Part shown: in pieces, positions 1 through 7,478 of the stretch | How the letters are laid out: each line of letters begins with the position of its first letter | Position numbering within the stretch: position 1 is the stretch's first letter | Origin: an uncultured Clostridia bacterium | GTDB taxonomy: Bacteria; Bacillota; Clostridia; Lachnospirales; CAG-274 | NCBI GenBank assembly: GCA_947624015.1 | Contig: CANQIA010000008.1 | Coordinates: forward strand, 19,504 to 83,503 | Direction: 5' to 3' | DNA length: 64,000 bases | Program-made: the position numbers and the translations under genes | Notes under the pieces: model-generated | Databases searched by the model: none | What the model was told of the DNA's origin: nothing | The model's input: only the letters and a program-made list of their open reading frames with translations

Positions 1-270
1 TTCATCCGCAAGAAATGCGCCAAATTCGGCAGCCTCTTTTCTAAGACCTTCAAGAGTGGTAATGTGCTTTTTGTTGGCTCTCATAAGAGGCATTGTGCAA
101 GAAAGCACAGGCTTGCCTTCCAGCCACACAGTACAAAGTCCGCAGTTTGATGTTTCGCAGCCTCTCTTCACACTGAGGCAGCCCTTGTCTCTTAAAAATT
201 CAAGCATAGGCATATCGGGTTCAACATTATCGGTTATCAATTTATCGTTTATCCATAATTTAATTTCCAT
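1..270 (-). CDS. Xanthine dehydrogenase-type [2Fe-2S] iron-sulfur subunit (partial, runs off left edge)
   Basis: This is the N-terminal 90 residues of a small electron-transfer subunit of the molybdenum hydroxylase (xanthine dehydrogenase/CO dehydrogenase) family; the rest lies outside the window. It starts with MEIKLWINDK and shows the plant-type ferredoxin cluster motif GCETSNCGLCTVW followed by VLSC, which supplies the four cysteines of the first [2Fe-2S] centre. The family normally has a second, C-terminal four-helix [2Fe-2S] domain, expected beyond position 1. It lies 8 bases after the FAD subunit on the same strand, so the two are almost certainly co-transcribed. A Mo-binding subunit would be expected further left. 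The family call is firm; the exact substrate (xanthine, nicotinate or another heterocycle) cannot be read from this piece. Confidence 0.9.
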   Translation of the reverse strand, partial: MEIKLWINDKLITDNVEPDMPMLEFLRDKGCLSVKRGCETSNCGLCTVWLEGKPVLSCTMPLMRANKKHITTLEGLRKEAAEFGAFLADE

Positions 271-278
271 AATGCACC

Positions 279-1049
279 TCAATTATTTATAATACGTTCC
301 ACAGTCCTTTTAATAAGCACCTTGGCAATATGCTCTCTGTATTCGGCGCTTGCTCTCATATTGCTCTGATAGTCAAAGCTTTTTGCCGTTTTTATTGCAT
401 AATCATTTATATCCTCAAGCGCCTCTGCGCTGTCCGTTCTTATATCGGCTTTAGACGGTCGAGCGCCCACAACTGTTGCTATACGACCTTCTCCAATGGC
501 GACAGCGCAGGTAACAACGGGAAAGTCAGTAGATTGATTTCTGAAAGACGAATACCCTATCTTAAGAGGCTTTTTCTTTATGATAATATTTACAAGAATA
601 TCTCTGTCATAAGGCATTTTGGCAAACTCGCTCATGACCACGATACCGCCCTTATATAATTCCACATATGAATCCATAGCCATAAATATACTCAGCACAT
701 CGGAAAATCCGAAGCGACCGTATATGCTGCCTCCCACGGTGACCGTATTTCTGAACTGAGTGCCAACAATATGCTTTAGGCTGTCCTTAACAGCTCCGCA
801 GGTATATTTATCAAGCCCCTTATGATTTTCAAGATCGCTGAGGCAGACCATGGCGCCTATTCTGAATTCCTCGTCATTTTCATCTATTTTATCAAGACCC
901 AGTCCCGATAGGTCTATAACGGTACCCCACTGTCTTTTTCTCAGCTTGAGCCAACCGTTTCCGCCAACTATAACATTATTTTTTTTCTGATTAAGTTTAT
1001 AAGCCTCTTCAAGGCTTTCGGCAAAAATGTAGTCATTGCACCTTAGCAT
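279..1049 (-). CDS. Xanthine dehydrogenase-type FAD-binding subunit
   Basis: This 256-residue protein is the FAD-carrying subunit of a molybdenum hydroxylase, passing electrons from the [2Fe-2S] centres to NAD or another acceptor. The two FAD-contacting loops of the PCMH/VAO fold are visible: VGGNGWL near residue 28 and TVGGSIYG near residue 104. The C-terminal part, from about residue 160, matches the CO dehydrogenase flavoprotein C-terminal domain, with IATVVGARPSKA. The length is slightly short for the family (about 270-290). It follows the NCS2 permease after a terminator and has its own promoter-like region, with two direct repeats at 1085-1118. The neighbouring purine permease suggests a purine hydroxylase, but this is inference. 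Confidence 0.88.
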   Translation of the reverse strand: MLRCNDYIFAESLEEAYKLNQKKNNVIVGGNGWLKLRKRQWGTVIDLSGLGLDKIDENDEEFRIGAMVCLSDLENHKGLDKYTCGAVKDSLKHIVGTQFRNTVTVGGSIYGRFGFSDVLSIFMAMDSYVELYKGGIVVMSEFAKMPYDRDILVNIIIKKKPLKIGYSSFRNQSTDFPVVTCAVAIGEGRIATVVGARPSKADIRTDSAEALEDINDYAIKTAKSFDYQSNMRASAEYREHIAKVLIKRTVERIINN

Positions 1050-1084
1050 ATAAACCCTGCCTCTCTAAAATATTGTCCTATTAT

Positions 1085-1118
1085 AATTTTACAATAAATT
1101 ATGAAATTTTACAATAAA
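1085..1118 (-). promoter_or_regulatory. Promoter of the molybdenum hydroxylase genes with 14-bp direct repeats
   Basis: On the plus strand AATTTTACAATAAA occurs at 1085-1098 and again at 1105-1118, a 20-bp period. On the minus strand these give a possible -35 TTGTAA (1109-1114) and -10 TAAAAT (1086-1091), 17 bp apart, so the repeat may be partly the promoter itself or a two-turn operator. The promoter reading is inferred from sequence alone. Confidence 0.5.
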
Positions 1119-1155
1119 AAATACGGCATAAACCAAAATAGTTTACGCCGTATAT
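1113..1155 (-). terminator. Rho-independent terminator of the NCS2 permease
   Basis: The arms ATACGGC (1121-1127) and GCCGTAT (1147-1153), extended inward by GTTTA/TAAAC, form a stable stem. On the minus strand the stem is followed by TTTTTTATTG, as expected just after the permease stop at 1165. Confidence 0.8.
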
Positions 1156-1164
1156 ATTTATCTG

Positions 1165-2601
1165 TTACTGAGCTTCCGCTTCTGCCTTTTTATCTTCTTC
1201 GCTCTTAGGCAATATGATATTGAGTACAATGGCAACAACAGCCGCAGGAACGATACCGGAACCGCCGAAAATAAGAGATATGAATTCCGGAAGCTTTGCA
1301 AGTGCGTCTGCGTTTGCGCCAAGACCATAGCCAAGACCCAAAGCGACAGATATGATCGTTACATTTCTTGCCGTTACGGGCCACTTTGTAACAAGCTGGA
1401 TACCGCTTACAACAATAGATGAAAACATCATAACAGCGGCGCCGCCAAGTACAGGCTGAGGCATTATTGAAACGAGAGCCGCAAGCTTGGGGAACAGGCC
1501 GCAGAGAATAAGGAATATAGCGCCCATTGAAAGAGCAAAAAGATTTACGACCTTAGTCATTGCCACAAGACCTACGTTCTGTGAAAAAGAGGTATTGGGC
1601 AGTACGCCGAAGAGTGCGGCAAAGGATGAACCCAAACCGTCACACATAACGCCGCCTGAAAGCTCCTTGTCTGTTGCCTCTCTGCCAAGACCGCCTTCGG
1701 TAATACCTGAAATATCGCCTACCGTTTCAACTGCCGTAACTATGAACATTATGAGCATTGGGGCGATCGCCTTTGGAGAAAATACAAATTTTACCGTTTC
1801 CCCTGTTGCATCCTTAAGGAAATATAAAGGTCTCGGAATTGAGAACCATGCTGCATCCTTTACTTTAGCCCAGTTAAGCACCCACGCCTTTGTAACGACA
1901 TCTCCCGTTTCGGGATCCACCATAGTGGTGGGAAGTATCTGAGCCATTATAGCAACTACTATGTAACCGACAATAATGCCAAAAAGTATTGATGACACAC
2001 TGAGCATACCCTTGGTGCCATGCTTTAACGCAATTATAACGATAAGTACCACAAAGCCTACAAAAAGGTTCTCGAGTGAGCCATAATCGGCAACTCCGCT
2101 GCCTCCCGCAAAAGAAGCTACGCCTACCGCTATAAGGGAAAGACCTATTGAAAGCACTACCGTACCTGTAACAACAGACGGGAAGAACCTTCTTAAGGGC
2201 TTTAAAAAGCCGCCAAGTATAGTTTCAAACAAGCCGCCTATAAATGAGGCTGCCATAATGGCGCTATAAGCAACAACTCCGCCGCCCATAACAGTTGAAA
2301 TGCTTCTGCTGACACCTATAAAGCCGGAACTTGTACCCATTATAATGGGAAGTCTTGCTCCTACGGGACCGATCGTAAAAAGCTGTACGAGTGTGACCAC
2401 GCCTGCTATAAGCATAGCATTTTGCAAAAGCGCGATCTGAAGCTCTGAACCTGAAGCTATACCGCAAGCGCCCGTTATTATAAGCAGTGGCGTAAGATTA
2501 CCTACGAACATTGCCATAACGTGCTGTAAACCAAGAGGTATAGCGGTTTTTAAAGGCAGCTTGCCTTCAATGCTGTAAATGTTACCCATTTCCTTTGACA
2601 T
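1165..2601 (-). CDS. NCS2-family purine/pyrimidine permease (xanthine or uracil type)
   Basis: This 478-residue polytopic membrane protein belongs to the nucleobase-cation symporter-2 (NAT) family, which imports xanthine, urate or uracil with protons. It has the N-terminal GLQHVMAMF motif and the NAT signature QNVGLVAMTKV in the middle of the protein, plus at least twelve hydrophobic segments. The start chosen is the ATG at 2601 because AAGGAGA sits 8 bases upstream; a longer reading would add 26 residues with no ribosome site. It has its own promoter (2639-2667) and terminator. Its position between modABC and the molybdenum hydroxylase genes makes purine uptake feeding that enzyme the likely role; substrate choice within NCS2 is inference. 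Confidence 0.9.
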   Translation of the reverse strand: MSKEMGNIYSIEGKLPLKTAIPLGLQHVMAMFVGNLTPLLIITGACGIASGSELQIALLQNAMLIAGVVTLVQLFTIGPVGARLPIIMGTSSGFIGVSRSISTVMGGGVVAYSAIMAASFIGGLFETILGGFLKPLRRFFPSVVTGTVVLSIGLSLIAVGVASFAGGSGVADYGSLENLFVGFVVLIVIIALKHGTKGMLSVSSILFGIIVGYIVVAIMAQILPTTMVDPETGDVVTKAWVLNWAKVKDAAWFSIPRPLYFLKDATGETVKFVFSPKAIAPMLIMFIVTAVETVGDISGITEGGLGREATDKELSGGVMCDGLGSSFAALFGVLPNTSFSQNVGLVAMTKVVNLFALSMGAIFLILCGLFPKLAALVSIMPQPVLGGAAVMMFSSIVVSGIQLVTKWPVTARNVTIISVALGLGYGLGANADALAKLPEFISLIFGGSGIVPAAVVAIVLNIILPKSEEDKKAEAEAQ

Positions 2602-2638
2602 TGTTTTGTCTCCTTTTCTTGAAATTAATAATGAAATC

Positions 2639-2667
2639 ATTATAACTGCTATTCGACAAAAAGTAAA
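2639..2667 (-). promoter_or_regulatory. Promoter of the NCS2 permease gene
   Basis: On the minus strand TTTACT (2662-2667) and TATAAT (2639-2644) are separated by 17 bases, about 40 bases upstream of the ATG at 2601. The permease can therefore be transcribed independently of the modABC genes upstream. Confidence 0.6.
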
Positions 2668-2685
2668 TATTTTTTTCAAAAAAAT

Positions 2686-3708
2686 TTAATAAAAAATTAA
2701 TATATCTTTTTCTGCCACATATAACTTTGATAAACCAATATTATCAACAGTGTCATATGTGTTATATTGCATCCTTTTGACCGCATTTGGAGAAGGCTTG
2801 AAGCATATCTCTCTGTAAAAGGGTTTTCTCCGAGGCGTCGGGTCGATAACGTCAAATGATATCGTACCCCCTTCATTTTTGTCGGAAAAGCCGGAGGCTC
2901 TTATACCTACCGCCTTTATATTGGGATAAATTTTTTTATCAAATCTTATTTCACTTTGCCAATCGGATATGAATATACAGTGTTCATCCATATACTCTGC
3001 ATAAGCGATATTTTCGCACCCTGTAAGTCTTGCTGAGATAATATTGGGCGGATATTCAAAAATGCTCCTGGTATCTCCCTCGGCGCATACTTTGCCGTCG
3101 TCTATAACGATAAGCTCATCGCTCATGGAATAAATTTCATTTTTGTCATGGGATACGGTTATGAGGGTACCCTTAAAATCCTTAAGCATATATTCAAGGA
3201 CATTTTGCATTTCATCTTTAATACAGGCGTCAAGGGAAGAGAAAGGCTCGTCCAGAAGTATTACATCAGGCTCCGAGGCTATTATCCTTGCAAGAGCGAC
3301 TCTCTGCTTCTGCCCTTGGGACATCTGAGACGGGAGCCTGTCCGCCATAGAAATAAGAGCGAATTTTTCCATTATATCATTTATTTGTATATCCGAATTT
3401 TTCCTTATTGCGGACATGATATTTTCCTTTGCGCTCATATTGGGAAAAAGAGCAAGGCTCTGGAACATATAGCCTACCCTTCTTTTCTGAGGGATAATAT
3501 CTATGTTGTTTTTACTGTCAAAAAGCACTTTTCCGTCAATTTTAATAAAGCCGCTGTCGGGCTTTTCTATACCTGCTATGGCTTTGAGAGTAAGGCTTTT
3601 TCCGCTGCCTGACTGTCCCAGTATGCCTATACGCCTCATTTCTCCTTTATATTCAATATCCAGTTTAAAGCTTTTGAGATCCTTTTTTATACTTAACTCA
3701 ACAGACAT
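2686..3708 (-). CDS. modC: Molybdate ABC transporter ATP-binding protein
   Basis: This 340-residue ATPase energises molybdate import with ModA and ModB. Walker A GQSGSGKS lies at residues 31-38, the signature is MSQGQKQR (the usual LSGGQ with two changes) and Walker B is VILLDEPFSSLD. The final 120 residues form the MOP/TOBE-type regulatory region expected of ModC, here rather degenerate. The start at 3708 (MSVELSI) follows GAGGAGATAGCT; a longer reading would add 28 residues overlapping modB without a site. The gene follows modB with a 2-base gap. The gene order modA-modB-modC supports molybdate rather than sulfate or iron as substrate. Confidence 0.9.
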   Translation of the reverse strand: MSVELSIKKDLKSFKLDIEYKGEMRRIGILGQSGSGKSLTLKAIAGIEKPDSGFIKIDGKVLFDSKNNIDIIPQKRRVGYMFQSLALFPNMSAKENIMSAIRKNSDIQINDIMEKFALISMADRLPSQMSQGQKQRVALARIIASEPDVILLDEPFSSLDACIKDEMQNVLEYMLKDFKGTLITVSHDKNEIYSMSDELIVIDDGKVCAEGDTRSIFEYPPNIISARLTGCENIAYAEYMDEHCIFISDWQSEIRFDKKIYPNIKAVGIRASGFSDKNEGGTISFDVIDPTPRRKPFYREICFKPSPNAVKRMQYNTYDTVDNIGLSKLYVAEKDILIFY

Positions 3709-3710
3709 AG

Positions 3711-4373
3711 CTATCTCCTCATAAATCTTGAAAGCACTATGTTCATAGCCATGATCACAACAAAGGCAATGAGCATTACCGTTATTACCCAAAAACCTGC
3801 GGCAGAATAATCGCCGTCCTGTACGACCATGGCTATTTTTTGGGATATGGTAGCGGTCTTCCCCGAAATATTTCCTGCCAGCATAGACGTTGCCCCGTAT
3901 TCTCCCATTGCTCTTGCAAATGTAAGAACGCTTCCCGAAATAAGACCCGGTGCAGAAGACGGTATTACGACCCTGCGCAATATCCTGCCCTCGCTCATGC
4001 CCAGAGTACGAGCGGCATATATCATATCCTTATCCACCTGTTCAAATGCCGCTCTTGCATTTCTGTACATAAGGGGAAACGCTATTACAAAGGCGGCTAT
4101 AAGGCAGCCAAGCCATGACTGCACGACTTTTATGCCAAAATTATTAAGCAAAAAGCTGCCCACAGGGCGTCTTGTACTGAATACAAGCAACAAAATAAAG
4201 CCTGCTGCCGTCGGCGGTATTACCATAGGCAATGTAAGCAGGCTGTCTGTAAAGCACTTTATTTTACTGTCTGCGCCATATATTTTCCACGCTGTCCATA
4301 TACCTGCGAAAAAAGAAATAAAAGTTACCCCTGTTCCTGTTTTAAGGGCAATGATAAGGGGACTCCAGTCCAT
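3711..4373 (-). CDS. modB: Molybdate ABC transporter permease
   Basis: This 220-residue inner-membrane permease forms the molybdate channel. It has five to six hydrophobic segments and the cytoplasmic EAA loop that contacts ModC, read as AARTLGMSEGRILRRVVIPSS. The length matches ModB (about 220-230). AAGGAG stands 8 bases upstream of the ATG. It lies between modA (18 bases upstream) and modC (2 bases downstream), the standard modABC order. Confidence 0.93.
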   Translation of the reverse strand: MDWSPLIIALKTGTGVTFISFFAGIWTAWKIYGADSKIKCFTDSLLTLPMVIPPTAAGFILLLVFSTRRPVGSFLLNNFGIKVVQSWLGCLIAAFVIAFPLMYRNARAAFEQVDKDMIYAARTLGMSEGRILRRVVIPSSAPGLISGSVLTFARAMGEYGATSMLAGNISGKTATISQKIAMVVQDGDYSAAGFWVITVMLIAFVVIMAMNIVLSRFMRR

Positions 4374-4391
4374 AATGTTACTCCTTTTTTA

Positions 4392-5183
4392 TTACTTGAA
4401 ACAGTATTTTGCATAGACCTCTTTTGCCCTGTCGGAGCAGAGAAATTCATAGAAATCCTTTGCCGTTTCGTCGGGATCATTGAGCAAGGCTATGGGATAA
4501 AGTATTTTTCCCGTAAGTGAATCGTCAACTCTTTCAAGTATTTTGATACTGTCCTCATAGCCGTATGTGTCGGAATAATACACCGTACCTACCTCACATG
4601 CGCCTTCGGCTACGGCGGTAAGCACCTTGCTTACGTTGTCGCACTCGTTTATCTCCACGCCGCCAAGAGCTTCCGATACCTGAGCCGACGTAACGCTGCC
4701 TGCATCGGCATTTTTATCCAATATACCAAGGGTAATAAGAGCATTTCTCGTATATTCCCCTGCCGGCACGGTACTTCCCGCAAGGGCTATGCTTTTAGCC
4801 TTGTCCAAGCTTTCAAGACCGTCAACAGAGGTATCGCTGTCCTTTAATGCTATGACAACAAGCTCATTGCCCAGCATATCTTTTCTGCTGCTTTCATCGA
4901 TAAGCCCTTCCTCTTGCAGGCTGTCCATTTTATCCTCTGCCGCAGAAAAGAATATATCACAGTCATAACCCTCTTTGATCTGTGAAGCCAGTTTGCCTGA
5001 GCTGTCGGCGTTTATGTTTATCTTTACATCAGGGTGTTCAGCCATATATTCATTGGCAAGCTCTGTGACCGAATTGTTAAGGCTCGCCGCAATAAATACA
5101 TTAACATCTTTGTACTTATTTTCGGAGCAGCCCAGACAAAGTACCGTCAACAAAATAGCCATCAAAATATTATTTATTTTCAT
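4392..5183 (-). CDS. modA: Molybdate-binding lipoprotein
   Basis: This 263-residue extracytoplasmic solute-binding protein captures molybdate (or tungstate) for ModBC. The N-terminus MKINNILMAILLTVLCLGC is a signal peptide ending in a lipobox cysteine at about residue 19. The mature part carries family hallmarks: VFIAASLNNSVTELA at the start, DIFFSAAEDKMD near residue 80 and VGTVYYSD towards the end. The first 14 bases overlap the upstream MOSC-MogA gene, indicating translational coupling of cofactor synthesis with uptake. Confidence 0.93.
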   Translation of the reverse strand: MKINNILMAILLTVLCLGCSENKYKDVNVFIAASLNNSVTELANEYMAEHPDVKININADSSGKLASQIKEGYDCDIFFSAAEDKMDSLQEEGLIDESSRKDMLGNELVVIALKDSDTSVDGLESLDKAKSIALAGSTVPAGEYTRNALITLGILDKNADAGSVTSAQVSEALGGVEINECDNVSKVLTAVAEGACEVGTVYYSDTYGYEDSIKILERVDDSLTGKILYPIALLNDPDETAKDFYEFLCSDRAKEVYAKYCFK

Positions 5184-6102
5184 TTCCGCAATCCCCTTCT
5201 GTTCCTCTCAGTATCCCAATGCCGTGCTTTAATTCCGGAAGTATATATTCAAGGCATTCTCTAACCGCTCCCGGGCTTCCGGGTAGATTCACAATAAGGG
5301 TCTTACCTCTTATGCCCGATTCTCCTCTGCTGAGCATAGCTCTTTTTGTAACGGTCATGGAATAAGCTCTTATAGCTTCGGAAATGCCTCTTGCCATTCT
5401 GTGGCAAACATCTGCCGTAGCTTCGGGCGTAACGTCCCTTTCCGAAAATCCCGTGCCGCCTGTGGTAATTATAAGACATATCTGCCTTTGATCGCAAAGG
5501 CGAATAAGTTCTTTTTTAAGCATGGGACCGTCGTCGGGCAAAAGCAATTTTTCCTCGACTATATATCCGTCTTTTTCAAGCATATGGGCGGCAAGAGGTC
5601 CGCTTTTGTCCTCTCGTTCGCCTCTGTATCCCCTATCGCTAAGCGTAATAACGGCAGCGCTTAGAACACTGTTTTTCTCCACAGTGATACTGTCGCCTGT
5701 TTTGATACTGCCACCCTTTATAACTCTTGCAAATATTCCCTCTCTGGGCATTATGCAATCGCCCATTCTCTTATATATTTGGCAATGGCTGTGACAATCC
5801 TTGCCTATCTGTGTGATCTCAAGGATCGCATCGTTTATAATAAGTCTTGTGCCTACAATAAGCTTACCAAGATCTATGCCTTCGGTTACTATATTTTCTC
5901 CAAAGGCGCCGTATTCTTCATCAACATATACTCGTATCTTTTCATAAGCAATAAGACTTATCTGTCTGTGCCATTTTCCTCCATGGGCATCTCCCTCTAT
6001 CCCCCAGTCCTCAACAATATGAGCCTTGTTTACGGGTAATTTGGCAGTACCTCTTTTCTTGCTTATACAAATTGCTTTTATTTTACTATCCGCCGATCTC
6101 AT
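5170..6102 (-). CDS. MOSC domain-molybdopterin adenylyltransferase (MogA/MoaB) fusion
   Basis: Two domains are joined in this 310-residue protein. Residues 1-145 are a MOSC domain (GDAHGG, FGENIVTEGIDL, and QIGKDCHSHCQIYKRMGDC near residue 110), a fold used in molybdenum-cofactor sulfur chemistry. Residues 148-310 are a MogA/MoaB domain, with ITLSDRGYRGEREDKSG, the molybdopterin-binding TTGGTGFSERDVTPEAT and NLPGSPGAVRECLE; this domain adenylylates molybdopterin before metal insertion. The fusion is known in Clostridia. It overlaps moaA by 17 bases and modA by 14. AGAAGGA stands just upstream of the ATG. The MOSC domain's own reaction is not known. Confidence 0.92.
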   Translation of the reverse strand: MRSADSKIKAICISKKRGTAKLPVNKAHIVEDWGIEGDAHGGKWHRQISLIAYEKIRVYVDEEYGAFGENIVTEGIDLGKLIVGTRLIINDAILEITQIGKDCHSHCQIYKRMGDCIMPREGIFARVIKGGSIKTGDSITVEKNSVLSAAVITLSDRGYRGEREDKSGPLAAHMLEKDGYIVEEKLLLPDDGPMLKKELIRLCDQRQICLIITTGGTGFSERDVTPEATADVCHRMARGISEAIRAYSMTVTKRAMLSRGESGIRGKTLIVNLPGSPGAVRECLEYILPELKHGIGILRGTEGDCGNENK

Positions 6103-6994
6103 TCATATCCTTCTTTTCAGTGATCATTTCTGTATTTTCAAAGCAATGCTCTTTGGGCTTGCTTTTTATTACCTTTTCAATTGCGGCGCCTATGTCCTTT
6201 GTGCTTTTCAAGTCAATGCCTTCATCATAGCACAGACATCCCTTTAAAAATCCTTCCGGGGTAAGGCGTATCCTGTTGCATTTTGCGCAAAACTTAGAGC
6301 TGAGAGGACTTATAAAACCGATACTGCCCTTATATCCCTCAAGTGAATAATATACGGCAGGTCCGTTTCCCCTTTTATATTGTCTTTTTATCATAAGACT
6401 TTTGTTGTTTAGCATAGGCTCAAATTTTTTTCCTTCGCCTATCGGCATCAATTCTATAAAACGCACGTCGATATTTCTGTTTTTAGCAAGAAGCATGGTG
6501 TCCATACTGTCATTTATGCCCTTTAAAAGCACCGTATTGATCTTTATCGGGATATTGAGATCGTAAGCGGCGTCTATGCCGCCAAGTACCTTTTCAAGAC
6601 AGTCGCAGCCTGTTATTTTTTTATAGATATCTCTGTCAAGACAATCAAGGCTTATATTAACGCTGTCTGTACCGGCATTATAAATATCCTCTGCATATTT
6701 TTCCAGAAGAACGCCGTTTGTGGTAAGAGTGACGCTTTCTATGCCTTCAACGGATCTCAGCTCTTTTATAAGGCAGGACACATCCTCTCTTAAAAGAGGC
6801 TCGCCACCCGTTATCTTTATTTTGCTAATGCCCAGCTTTGCCGCTTCACGGCATATATTTATAATTTCGTCAAAGCTGAGAATATCTTCCTTGAATTTGC
6901 GATCCTCCGATATACAATAGCTGCATTTAAGATCGCATCTGTCGGTAACGGATACTCTCATATAATTTATGTTTCTGCCGTAACTATCCTTCAC
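6086..6994 (-). CDS. moaA: GTP 3',8-cyclase, radical SAM
   Basis: This 302-residue radical-SAM enzyme converts GTP to 3',8-cyclo-GTP, the first step of molybdopterin synthesis, together with MoaC. The radical-SAM cluster motif CDLKCSYC lies at residues 19-26, the SAM-binding GGEPLLRED follows near 62, and the second cluster that holds GTP is read as FCAKCNRIRLTPEGFLKGC. The protein ends in GG, the C-terminal diglycine important in MoaA. It starts with GTG, preceded by GGGAGGCAGTAA within the end of moaC; the two genes overlap by 11 bases. Confidence 0.95.
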   Translation of the reverse strand: MKDSYGRNINYMRVSVTDRCDLKCSYCISEDRKFKEDILSFDEIINICREAAKLGISKIKITGGEPLLREDVSCLIKELRSVEGIESVTLTTNGVLLEKYAEDIYNAGTDSVNISLDCLDRDIYKKITGCDCLEKVLGGIDAAYDLNIPIKINTVLLKGINDSMDTMLLAKNRNIDVRFIELMPIGEGKKFEPMLNNKSLMIKRQYKRGNGPAVYYSLEGYKGSIGFISPLSSKFCAKCNRIRLTPEGFLKGCLCYDEGIDLKSTKDIGAAIEKVIKSKPKEHCFENTEMITEKKDMNEIGG

Positions 6995-7478
6995 TTACTG
7001 CCTCCCAATGACCGCTTTTGCCTCCGCTTTTGCTAAGAAGGCGTATATCGCCTAATTTCATAGTCTTATCCACAGCCTTACACATATCATATATAGTTAA
7101 CAGCGCTACGGATACTCCTGTCAGAGCTTCCATTTCAACACCTGTCTTACCTGTTGTTTTTGCTGTGCAGAGGGCTGTAATGCTGCTTTCCTTTTCATCT
7201 ATCTCAAAGTCTGTTTCTATCTTTGTCAAATTCAATATATGACAAAGAGGTATTATCTCGGATGTCTTTTTGGCTCCCATTATACTCGCTATTCTTGCGG
7301 TACCAAGCACATCCCCCTTGCCCATTGTACCTTTCAGCACAATATGCAGACACTCTTTTTTCATATATATCTTGCCCGAGGCCTTTGCTTCTCTGACAGT
7401 GTCCTCTTTATTGCTCACATCTACCATTACAGCTTCGCCCCTGCCGTTAAAATGACTAAGTCCGCTCACACTACTCAC
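6984..7478 (-). CDS. moaC: Cyclic pyranopterin monophosphate synthase
   Basis: MoaC converts the MoaA product to cyclic pyranopterin monophosphate. The family landmarks are present in order: LSHFNGRGEAVMVDVS at the N-terminus, IPLCHILNLTK, VEMEALTGVSVALLTIYDMCKA and the C-terminal LLSKSGGKSGHW. No good ATG exists near the homologous N-terminus. GTG at 7478 lies next to GGAAAGG, and a second GTG at 7469 has better spacing; the longer ATG-initiated reading (to 7517) has no site and an unlike N-terminus. The start overlaps the upstream gene's stop, so the genes are coupled. About 155-165 residues, normal for MoaC. Confidence 0.92.
   Translation of the reverse strand: MSSVSGLSHFNGRGEAVMVDVSNKEDTVREAKASGKIYMKKECLHIVLKGTMGKGDVLGTARIASIMGAKKTSEIIPLCHILNLTKIETDFEIDEKESSITALCTAKTTGKTGVEMEALTGVSVALLTIYDMCKAVDKTMKLGDIRLLSKSGGKSGHWEAVSEG

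Noticed and set aside
330..659. Open frame antisense to the FAD subunit gene
   Set aside because: It overlaps a well-supported gene, has no ribosome site and no recognisable protein features.
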